Origin: Candidatus Zixiibacteriota bacterium
GTDB lineage: Bacteria; Zixibacteria; MSB-5A5; GN15; FEB-12
Assembly (NCBI GenBank): GCA_030642845.1
Contig: DAOWMZ010000025.1
Span: forward strand, 1-11,179
Length of the DNA: 11,179 nt
Direction of reading: 5' to 3'
Shown here: piece by piece, positions 1-6,847 of the stretch
Layout: every line of letters starts with the position of its first letter
Numbering within the stretch: position 1 is the first letter of the stretch
Notes under the pieces: model-generated
Databases searched by the model: none
Told to the model about the DNA's origin: nothing
Seen by the model: only the letters and a program-made list of their open reading frames with translations
Translations under genes and position numbers: made by a program

Positions 1-1113
1 AGAATTATTATCGACAGCTCCTACGGAAAAGGATGTTAATGGAGATAAAGCCATATCAGCGGGGTTACGGATAGTAGTCGGGTTAGGTCCTTCATTCCCT
101 GCAGCAAAAATAGTTACTACACCAGCTGCTTCAACATTTTGAATAGCCAGAGCAAAGGTTTCATCACAAGGGGTAAATAATCCTTTGGGGATTCCCCAAC
201 TGTTAAGAATCACGTCAGGGACATCATCAGTAGTAGAAGTGTCGCCATCAGGATTTAAGGCCCATTCAAAGGCATCAAGTATATCAGAAATAGTAGTGCT
301 CAGATTACGACCCTGATCAATTACTCCAGCAGAAATCCACTCAGCATCAGGAGCTACACCAATAGTATCAGTTCCATCGGAGCCAACCATTACACCCATA
401 GTATGAGTACCATGTCCAACTGCATCGGTAGGATTCTGATCAGGAGTTACTTTAGAAAACCAAGCAGCATTTAAATCAGCATGATTACCGCGCCATTTTG
501 ATGAAAGAGCCGGATGATCCTGTTCTACGCCGGTATCAAAGGAACATATAAGACGACCTTTACCAGTGAAACCGGCTTGCCATAATGAAGGAACTTTCAA
601 CATATTTAACTGCTCTGGAACCGAAGTTGTCATGGCAGGGGCACTTTTTTCTTCAATTGGCTTATCAAAATTGAGACTGGCATTTTCAACGACTAATTGG
701 AGATCATTAAATTCAGAAAGTCTTTCCAAAAGTGAAATCGGCAGACTGGCAGTAAAAGCAGGGACAATCCAGTGTCTTTTAACAGGAGTAACAGAATTAT
801 TGATCAAAAAACGCTCGATAATACCGGCATTTACAGTCTGGTAACTTTTTAAAATATTTGTAACATTCTTAATTAGCTGACTTCTGGGAATTCTTTCTGA
901 TCTGGAAATAGAATTGACTTCGTAGGAGAGTTCATAGCCATCAAGGAAAATCACTACTTCTATAACACTATCAGGACTATTATATTGTCTGTCAGAGACC
1001 AATTTATCCAAACCGGGTGATAAAACCGATGACATGGCTTGTGTCTGAGATACTGAGAAAATGACCAAAGTCAGGATAATTATGGTGAAGATATCTGATT
1101 TAATATGCTTCAT
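1..1113 (-). CDS. Secreted subtilisin-like serine protease (S8, bacillopeptidase F-like), 3' truncated by window edge
   Basis: Only the first 371 codons are in the window, read through to the edge without a stop. The ATG at 1113-1111 follows AAGGAG (1119-1124) with a 5-nt gap. Residues 1-26 look like a signal peptide (hydrophobic stretch IIILTLVIFSV, likely cleavage after TQA). Residues of about 27-170 resemble a subtilase propeptide of the I9 type, ending in a stretch like LLERLSEFNDLQLVVENA. The S8 catalytic domain follows: Asp193 in SFDTGV, His234 in GHGTHTMG, and the oxyanion-hole Asn340 in FAAGNEGPNP. The segments GVAPDAEWISA, DVILNSWG and FSVGAVDNN match the bacillopeptidase F-like branch. 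The catalytic Ser (GTSMA motif) and any C-terminal sorting domain lie outside the window. The role is inferred to be an exported endopeptidase acting in the periplasm, at the surface or outside the cell. The gene is divergent from the glycosyltransferase gene at 1422. Family assignment is firm; substrate is unknown. Confidence 0.93.
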   Translation of the reverse strand, partial: MKHIKSDIFTIIILTLVIFSVSQTQAMSSVLSPGLDKLVSDRQYNSPDSVIEVVIFLDGYELSYEVNSISRSERIPRSQLIKNVTNILKSYQTVNAGIIERFLINNSVTPVKRHWIVPAFTASLPISLLERLSEFNDLQLVVENASLNFDKPIEEKSAPAMTTSVPEQLNMLKVPSLWQAGFTGKGRLICSFDTGVEQDHPALSSKWRGNHADLNAAWFSKVTPDQNPTDAVGHGTHTMGVMVGSDGTDTIGVAPDAEWISAGVIDQGRNLSTTISDILDAFEWALNPDGDTSTTDDVPDVILNSWGIPKGLFTPCDETFALAIQNVEAAGVVTIFAAGNEGPNPTTIRNPADMALSPLTSFSVGAVDNNS

Positions 1114-1192
1114 CGAGTCTCCTTGTTAATTATGATAATCAAAGAAGCAAAGGTTGTGCCGTAGATCAGTTTGATTGTTTCATTATAAACCA

Positions 1193-1208
1193 GTGCATAA
1201 TAATGCAC
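1193..1208. promoter_or_regulatory. Perfect inverted repeat GTGCAT-AATA-ATGCAC in divergent intergenic region (candidate operator)
   Basis: Two 6-bp arms (1193-1198 and 1203-1208) are perfect reverse complements around a 4-bp centre. The site lies between the divergent protease and glycosyltransferase starts, 80 bp upstream of the protease ATG. On the plus strand it contains CATAAT (1196-1201), a -10-like hexamer, with TTGATT at 1171-1176 upstream, but the spacing is 19 bp, which is long. It could be a dimeric regulator site or an RNA hairpin in the protease leader. No regulator is identifiable. Confidence 0.35.
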
Positions 1209-1221
1209 CCATAATTGTATT

Positions 1222-1248
1222 ATTGATATTATATTGTTAAATATCAAT
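1222..1248. promoter_or_regulatory. Perfect 9-bp inverted repeat ATTGATATT / AATATCAAT with 9-bp spacer (candidate operator)
   Basis: Arms at 1222-1230 and 1240-1248 are exact reverse complements separated by 9 bp. The repeat is in the divergent region between the protease and glycosyltransferase. It is not followed by a T-run on either strand, so a terminator is unlikely. On the minus strand a perfect TATAAT (1233-1228) overlaps the left arm and could be the -10 of the protease promoter, although no good -35 is seen 16-18 bp upstream. In such A+T-rich sequence a chance palindrome is possible. The rest of 1114-1421 holds no supported gene. Confidence 0.35.
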
Positions 1249-1421
1249 GAGTTATAAGTACTGAAAGAAGTATTTAAGAGTGAGAAAAATTTTCTTACAG
1301 GGAGAAATCTTTGCATAGATGATTAATATTGCATATATATAGCAAATTAATTGTTTTTTATTCAGCTAGCATGCTCAATATTGCCTATATTGTTATGATG
1401 ATTGCAGAGAAAATAGATAAC

Positions 1422-3578
1422 ATGAAGAATAGCAAAGCCTTATTAATAATTCTATTTTTAGCATTTTGTCTAAGAGTTGTTTATTTGTTTTACTATAATT
1501 CTCTTCCTGAATGGAATCAACTCACTGTTGATAATTACTATCATTATAATTGGGCTATTAGTATAGCTAATGGGAATATTTTTGGGGACACTACTTATTT
1601 TAGGGCACCTTTTTATGTTTTTTGCCTTGGATTATTATATGCAGTATTTGGTGCTTCTTTATGGATAGGTCATCTATTTGGATTAATAATTGGGATATTC
1701 TCAATATTACTAACGTATTTAATCGGGAAAAAAGTATTTGATTATAAAACAGGATTGTTTGCTGCTTTTATTCATGCAATTTATCCGATTACTCTCTATT
1801 TTGAATCAGAACTTTTATTAGATCCTTTGTTCATGCTGCTATTGCAACTTACTCTTTATAGATTACTTTTATGGATTGATAATAAGACACTTAGAAATGC
1901 TTTCCTGATTGGTATCTTCATGGGTCTGGCGGCCATAACCAGGCCAACCATTCTGAGTTGGGTAGTACCACTACTTTTACTAATCATCATTTATAAAAAT
2001 CAGGTTTTGCAATGGTATAAACAAATACTGTTTTTCTTCATAGCATTGATATTAATAATTGCTCCGATTACTATTCGTAACTTGATTATTGCTGATGATC
2101 CGGTACTGATTTCTTCGCAGGGGGGAATCAATTTTTATATTGGTAATAACCCTGATGCCGACGGTGTTTCGGCTGTAATGCCGGAGCCGATGGGGTTTAA
2201 TTGGCAGATATCACAGATTAGCCATATTGCTGTAACTGAAACCGGAAGGGAATTATCATCGGGGGAAATATCATCATTCTGGTTTGAAAAAGGGATGGAA
2301 TGGATAACTGAAAACCCGAAAGCTTTTATCAATTTATATCTGAAAAAATTATATTTCAATATATCAAATCGTGAGATATCCAACAACCGCGATTTAAATC
2401 AGTTCTTTCAAATAATACCTCTTTTAAAATACAATCCGGTAGTATTTGGTATTTTATTCGCTTTTTCTGTTATAGCTATACTGCTTTTGTGGAGGAGAAA
2501 TAAAGTTCTCAGGTTGCTTGTGATATTATTAATAATATACCTTTTAGCCGGTTCACTATTCTTCTTTAACAGTCGCTTCCGACTTCCAATGTTACCATTT
2601 TATTTCATTTTTTCAGCATCCGGATTAATAATGATAATCAAATATATGAGAGAAAATATTGCAAAAACAGCAGTCCTGTCTGCAATAGTGTTAATAACAC
2701 TGCTCCTTTCATATTATCCGGTAGTTACTTTCCCGGAAGGCAATTCACCGCAGCTAATGATGTCCAAAGGTAATTACTACTTTACTCAAAATGATTTTGA
2801 ATCTTCACTAAATTATAATCGTGAAGCTTATAAAATTGATTCATTATTTCCTGAAGTGAATTTAAATATTGGTAATTGTTTTCTGAAATCAGGTAGTATA
2901 GATTCAGCCCGGTTTTATTTCCAACAAGAAATTCAATATCATCCGTTTCGGAATAAAGCTTATACAAATCTGGCAACACTCAAATATTTGGAACATAAAT
3001 ATCAGGAATCTATAACTCTTGTAAATAATACAATTAGACACAACCCGTATAACTTGACTGCCCATCAGGTGTTGCTTCGTTCTATATTTGCTATTGATTC
3101 ATTGGATAACAAAACATATTACAAGGCAGCCTTGGAATCATCTGAATTATTAAAGAATGATATTTATCTCTTAAACGAAATCGGTTTGCTTATGTCACAC
3201 CGAGACATGTTATCCGAATCAGTAGAATTTCTCACCAAAGCATTACAAGCTTCTCCTCCCCCAATTGAAACGGATGATGAGGCATTTAAAAGCAGTTTTA
3301 GAAATAGCCCCGGTAATATAAAAAAGCAATTAGCATTTTCAAATTTCCAGCTTGGATACATAAAGGGGTTACAGGAAAGTTATGGAGAATCGATTCAATA
3401 CAACCTCAATGCAATTGACCTTGATTCTTCTTTAACTGATGCATATATCAACTTAATCAACGGGTATATTTCAACCAATCAAACGGCTAAAGCGATCTCT
3501 GTTTTAAATCAAGCCTTGCAATTGTTCCCTTCCTACTCCCCTTTACAAAGACTAAAGGAAATATTATTCCAACAATAA
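1422..3578 (+). CDS. Polytopic membrane glycosyltransferase (GT39/ArnT-like) with C-terminal TPR domain
   Basis: This 718-residue protein likely transfers a sugar from a lipid-linked donor on the outer face of the inner membrane. Its N-terminal part (about 1-435) has many hydrophobic helices and the expected marks of the PMT/ArnT-like family: an acidic residue in the first loop (Asp37 in TVDNYYHYN), FRAPFY at 60-65, YPITLYFESE near 121, a loop with SSQGGINFYIGNNPDADG near 231-248, and RFRLPMLPF near 385. After the last membrane helix, residues of about 449-709 form TPR-type helical pairs, such as GNYYFTQNDFESSLNYNREA, LNIGNCFLKSGSIDSARFYF and AYINLINGYISTNQTAKAIS. These should face the periplasm and could bind a protein acceptor or partner. 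The frame stays open upstream to TTG 1329, with in-frame ATGs at 1371, 1395 and 1398. I chose ATG 1422 because it gives a typical short positive N-terminus before the first helix and has a weak AGAGA upstream. Acceptor and sugar are unknown. Confidence 0.88.
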   Translation: MKNSKALLIILFLAFCLRVVYLFYYNSLPEWNQLTVDNYYHYNWAISIANGNIFGDTTYFRAPFYVFCLGLLYAVFGASLWIGHLFGLIIGIFSILLTYLIGKKVFDYKTGLFAAFIHAIYPITLYFESELLLDPLFMLLLQLTLYRLLLWIDNKTLRNAFLIGIFMGLAAITRPTILSWVVPLLLLIIIYKNQVLQWYKQILFFFIALILIIAPITIRNLIIADDPVLISSQGGINFYIGNNPDADGVSAVMPEPMGFNWQISQISHIAVTETGRELSSGEISSFWFEKGMEWITENPKAFINLYLKKLYFNISNREISNNRDLNQFFQIIPLLKYNPVVFGILFAFSVIAILLLWRRNKVLRLLVILLIIYLLAGSLFFFNSRFRLPMLPFYFIFSASGLIMIIKYMRENIAKTAVLSAIVLITLLLSYYPVVTFPEGNSPQLMMSKGNYYFTQNDFESSLNYNREAYKIDSLFPEVNLNIGNCFLKSGSIDSARFYFQQEIQYHPFRNKAYTNLATLKYLEHKYQESITLVNNTIRHNPYNLTAHQVLLRSIFAIDSLDNKTYYKAALESSELLKNDIYLLNEIGLLMSHRDMLSESVEFLTKALQASPPPIETDDEAFKSSFRNSPGNIKKQLAFSNFQLGYIKGLQESYGESIQYNLNAIDLDSSLTDAYINLINGYISTNQTAKAISVLNQALQLFPSYSPLQRLKEILFQQ

Positions 3579-3579
3579 A

Positions 3580-3605
3580 AAAGGGACTGAAGAATCAGTC
3601 CCTTT
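3580..3605. terminator. Intrinsic hairpin terminator shared by converging genes
   Basis: An 11-bp perfect stem (3580-3590 with 3595-3605, core GGGACTGA/TCAGTCCC) closes a 4-nt AGAA loop. It begins one base after the glycosyltransferase stop codon. The lipoprotein gene ends 24 bp away on the other side. Read on the minus strand the stem runs into TTTTTTATTGTT, a good U-tract. Read on the plus strand the tail is TTTATCTATC, which is poorer. It should therefore end the minus-strand operon efficiently and the plus-strand gene less so. Confidence 0.85.
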
Positions 3606-3629
3606 ATCTATCAATTATAAAAGATCGGC

Positions 3630-5816
3630 TTATTTACGTTTGCCGTTAGGATCCCATGGCCACTGCCCTTTTTCGCGGGCTTTATCATCATTGCGCTGCC
3701 AGTAGTTATCTCTCATTTCTGATATTGAGAGACTCAAACCGGCATCATCATAACGAATTTCAGAAACTGGTGCGGCAATTGATGGATCATACAGGTAGTT
3801 TAATACAGTGTCAATTAATGCCTGTACAGGAGTTGAAGAAGCATCACCCGGGATCGCCATAGTTGTATCATCAAGACAAGTCATTGTAAAATCAAAATGT
3901 ACAGTTTTGAATACACCGGTATTAAATCTATGTCCTACCGGAGTTCCTTCCTGGTTATAATCAAATTCCATCTGACGTCCAAATGGATGAGAAGCACCAT
4001 AGAATGACTTATACAGATACATCACTTCAGCACCTAAACCGGCAACACTATAATTTACTTCACCTAAAGCCGGAACATCCGGATTGTATGACATTCCTTT
4101 TATGGATAAATCCGTTAACCGGTTTTCTACATGAGTACCAAGAACATTAACTTCCGGCCACTGAGGTTGCAGATTATACGCTCCAATAAAATCTTCTGTC
4201 CTGAACTTATATGGAGCACTTGCAAACCCTTCCTCATTCCCCCAGAATGTCCATGCAGAGAATTGAGTTTTTTGAACGGCAAAATAGAAAGCGTACTCTG
4301 GAGGCATAACTGAACTACCGGGAAGTATAAATGGATCAGGTGGCTTATTCTGCTGTGACACTAAAGGACATCGCATTGAGAGCCAGACATTTACACCGGC
4401 ATCAATAGCTTTATAAAGATCCGTTGATATTGATTTCTCAGGAGATGCAATAAAAGATTTTCCCAAACACTCGTTGGTACATATCAGCATTTTATAGCTT
4501 AGTAGGATTTTTAATAACGGCAATGTTGAGACAACTGTACTTTTTGTGTAATAATCGTCTTCTGTAAATCCTGTTAATGGATCCCATCTGTTAATCTTAT
4601 CAAGCCACCATGCTTCCATATCAAAATTTCTATTTGGGTAATTCTGAGTTCTTTTATAAAAGGTAAAGTCAAGAACTGCAACATCATTTTCATACTGCGG
4701 ATTGATTACTGACAAGGCTGAACATGCCGGAGTAAGATCCGGAACAAAAGCATCATCCCGAGAACGACACCAGAATAAGAAAATTCTTTCAAATGTTATA
4801 TTTGAACTCACATCTTTAAATACATTATACAATGTATCATTTGAATTGAGAACCCAGGTATCAATCCCATTCCATGAGCTATCTTCGATTTTATTATAAT
4901 CTGAACTAATGAAGTTCGGATCTTCTATATCAAAGACCTTATCCCATTCTCCTAATATAGATGGGAGCTGCTCTGCTGGATCAACTAAATAAGTATTACA
5001 GGTATCAATCATACCAGAATCAGTGAAGGTAGTGTCACATCTGATAATAGTATCACCAATATCATAAACAAAGCCGTCAGTAGTAACAAAAACTTCTTTT
5101 CGATAAGTATGATTAATTATTGCGGTATCTTCAACAGTATATGGACCATAAAGTCGCCATTCAAATTCAAAAGGAGGTGCATCCGAAGGATAATCAATGG
5201 GATCTTCACCGAGCCAGCGTAGTCTGACACCAGTTACAATACCGCCCGGTAATTCTGCATTAACAAAAGGCATGTCTGCTTCATTGATGAGAATATAAGT
5301 TTCGGGCGGGTTATCATTACGCAGGAAAAGCCTGTAAGCTATTTCCGAACCCATACCTTCTGTATCAAAAGCCTGAAGAAAGACCCATTGTGGTACAAAT
5401 CCTCTAACCGGATTGGTAGTATCTGCCGTTAAAGGAAGACTATTTTTAGTATGAGGATCAGCTTGTGCAGGATCTACATCAATATAATTCCACTGATTAT
5501 CATTTATAGTTAAGATATAATCTTCAGGAGGCATATCACCTATCAGTTTAACAGTTGCAATATGATAGCGGTAATAATCAATCAAACCATCATTGTCTGT
5601 CCCGTACCAGTAAATCACCGGGTTTGAGCTAAAATCCTGCCCTTCCGGTGGAATAGTAGCAAAATAGACAATCGGTTTTTTGTTTTCGTAAACATCTCCC
5701 TCAAGAGTACTGGTACATCCGGCAAACATCAGAATAGAGAAGATCAGCAATGACAAGCTGGAGATGATCAGGATATTGATGAGGTTTTGATTATTTCTAA
5801 TCTTTGAATATTTCAT
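3630..5816 (-). CDS. Large outer-membrane lipoprotein with Ig/FN3-like regions and a GATase-like domain
   Basis: I do not recognise a named family for the whole protein (728 aa). The N-terminus has a long hydrophobic segment ending in a lipobox, LMFAGC, with Cys34 as the lipidated residue. Thr and Ser follow it, so there is no Asp inner-membrane retention signal. Residues of about 45-365 look like repeated beta-sandwich modules: VIYWYGTDNDGLIDYYRYHI then WVFLQAFDTEGMGSE; NDNPPETYIL onward; and FLFWCRSRDDAFVPDLTPA. These resemble Ig/FN3-like modules of FCB surface proteins. Residues of about 378-677 read like a class I glutamine-amidotransferase-like fold: DVAVLDFTFYK, then YKMLICTNE, then LYKAIDAGVNVWLSMRC, then FKTVHFDFTMTCLDD and a helix ALIDTVLNYL. 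No canonical catalytic triad is obvious. The tail is charged and Trp-rich. It is the last gene of the operon, 16 nt after the barrel gene. TTG at 5825 is an alternative start adding three residues. Function is unknown; binding or scaffolding at the surface is inferred. Confidence 0.85.
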   Translation of the reverse strand: MKYSKIRNNQNLINILIISSLSLLIFSILMFAGCTSTLEGDVYENKKPIVYFATIPPEGQDFSSNPVIYWYGTDNDGLIDYYRYHIATVKLIGDMPPEDYILTINDNQWNYIDVDPAQADPHTKNSLPLTADTTNPVRGFVPQWVFLQAFDTEGMGSEIAYRLFLRNDNPPETYILINEADMPFVNAELPGGIVTGVRLRWLGEDPIDYPSDAPPFEFEWRLYGPYTVEDTAIINHTYRKEVFVTTDGFVYDIGDTIIRCDTTFTDSGMIDTCNTYLVDPAEQLPSILGEWDKVFDIEDPNFISSDYNKIEDSSWNGIDTWVLNSNDTLYNVFKDVSSNITFERIFLFWCRSRDDAFVPDLTPACSALSVINPQYENDVAVLDFTFYKRTQNYPNRNFDMEAWWLDKINRWDPLTGFTEDDYYTKSTVVSTLPLLKILLSYKMLICTNECLGKSFIASPEKSISTDLYKAIDAGVNVWLSMRCPLVSQQNKPPDPFILPGSSVMPPEYAFYFAVQKTQFSAWTFWGNEEGFASAPYKFRTEDFIGAYNLQPQWPEVNVLGTHVENRLTDLSIKGMSYNPDVPALGEVNYSVAGLGAEVMYLYKSFYGASHPFGRQMEFDYNQEGTPVGHRFNTGVFKTVHFDFTMTCLDDTTMAIPGDASSTPVQALIDTVLNYLYDPSIAAPVSEIRYDDAGLSLSISEMRDNYWQRNDDKAREKGQWPWDPNGKRK

Positions 5817-5828
5817 TTGTATCAATTA

Positions 5829-5833
5829 CTCCC
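5829..5833 (-). promoter_or_regulatory. Ribosome binding site GGGAG for the lipoprotein gene
   Basis: GGGAG overlaps the stop codon of the upstream barrel gene (5835-5833), suggesting coupled translation. The gap is 12 nt to ATG 5816 but only 3 nt to TTG 5825. The ATG is preferred, but the spacing is unusual for either start. Confidence 0.5.
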
Positions 5834-6804
5834 TAAAAGGCCACAACTAAAGTGAACCGGTGTACTTCAGTAAGAACTCCGTAATCCTGAAACGCATAAT
5901 CAAAGCGTAACTCGCGCTCTTCACCGAACGGCAACTTGACACCAGCTCCGGTTGTAAAACCATCGGTATCATAGTTAAATCGAGCGCCGGCTCTTAAAGA
6001 AAATATATCTTTATAAACGAATTCAACGCCACTATTATATTTCTCAAGGTTATCAGAAGGATGTGAACCTTCAGCTGCAAAAGTCAGAAGGTAATCATCA
6101 GCTTCTATTACATTGATCGCTCCACCAAACTTAAAATTAATAGGAAGAGGATATGGATTCTTAATAAATTTCATATCAGGTCCAAAATTGGAAATCAACA
6201 TAGCAATTTTAAATCCTCTAAACCCAGTATCATAAATGGTACCAACATCAGCTCCCCATCCACTGGAAGAATAATCGTGAACAAATTCACCAATATATTT
6301 CACAGTAAATCCAATAGAGAACCTGTCAGTCAAATACCTGCCATAACTGGCTGCAATGGATAAATCATCATAATAGAATAGTCTTCCGGTAGGGACTCTA
6401 TTATAATCAGTTTCTTCCATAACACCCGATCCCAGAGCATAAACACTTATTCCAAGAACACCTCCGATAGATTCAAGCGGTAAACCGATAGCTCCAAAAC
6501 CATATGAGATATCGGCAGGCATATTGATATAAGTAAAACCTGCTTCTTTTCCGTAAAGTGATGTTAACCCAGCCGGATTATAGTAAACAGCTGAGATATC
6601 ATCGGCTACAGCAGTAAAAGCTTCTGCCATTCCCATTGCCCGTGCTGAGACTCCTAACTCAAGGAACTGCGCTCCGGTTGTTCCCACTTTAGCTTGTGAC
6701 CAGACCTGGGTTGGAGATATCATCACAATAAATACCAAAAGGGAAGTTAAAAGGAGTAATTGCCTTTTCCTTTTTGTATCTAACTTGTAACACTTCAATT
6801 GCAT
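5833..6804 (-). CDS. PorV/PorQ-family outer-membrane beta-barrel protein
   Basis: The 323-residue protein has a basic N-terminus (KRKRQ), a hydrophobic signal segment and a likely cleavage site near WSQA (residues 35-38). The mature start carries the family signature: GVSARAMGMAEAFTAVADD at 51-69 followed by AVYYNPAGL at 72-80. It resembles the start of FadL-like barrels and is typical of PorV/PorQ (UPF0164) proteins. The rest alternates short amphipathic strands and Gly-rich turns, and the chain ends in VVAF with a C-terminal Phe as expected for BAM-assembled barrels. In Bacteroidota, PorV acts in type IX secretion as a shuttle for cargo, but FCB genomes hold many paralogues of unknown role. 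Here it sits between a TonB-dependent receptor (43 nt upstream) and a lipoprotein (16 nt downstream), so a joint outer-membrane complex is a fair inference. ATG 6804 is chosen over TTG 6828 because GAGGA lies just upstream. Confidence 0.9.
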   Translation of the reverse strand: MQLKCYKLDTKRKRQLLLLTSLLVFIVMISPTQVWSQAKVGTTGAQFLELGVSARAMGMAEAFTAVADDISAVYYNPAGLTSLYGKEAGFTYINMPADISYGFGAIGLPLESIGGVLGISVYALGSGVMEETDYNRVPTGRLFYYDDLSIAASYGRYLTDRFSIGFTVKYIGEFVHDYSSSGWGADVGTIYDTGFRGFKIAMLISNFGPDMKFIKNPYPLPINFKFGGAINVIEADDYLLTFAAEGSHPSDNLEKYNSGVEFVYKDIFSLRAGARFNYDTDGFTTGAGVKLPFGEERELRFDYAFQDYGVLTEVHRFTLVVAF

Positions 6805-6808
6805 AAAG

Positions 6809-6813
6809 TCCTC
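6809..6813 (-). promoter_or_regulatory. Ribosome binding site GAGGA that fixes the barrel-gene start
   Basis: GAGGA lies 4 nt before ATG 6804. It falls inside the longer reading frame from TTG 6828, so the shorter form is the supported start. Confidence 0.7.
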
Positions 6814-6847
6814 ATTTATTTTCAGCAAATATTTTTCTCTATTATTA

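Noticed and set aside
566..844. A 92-residue plus-strand reading frame.
   Set aside because: It is antisense to the propeptide and catalytic-Asp region of the protease, whose family motifs establish the coding strand.
1110..1316. A 68-residue minus-strand reading frame in the divergent intergenic region.
   Set aside because: It overlaps the protease ribosome site and start codon, has no ribosome site of its own and encodes no recognisable motif. The region is better explained as regulatory.
1329..1421. A longer N-terminus for the glycosyltransferase starting at TTG 1329.
   Set aside because: There is no ribosome site near TTG 1329, and the extra 31 residues are unlike the usual short N-terminus before the first helix. 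ATG 1371 cannot be fully excluded.
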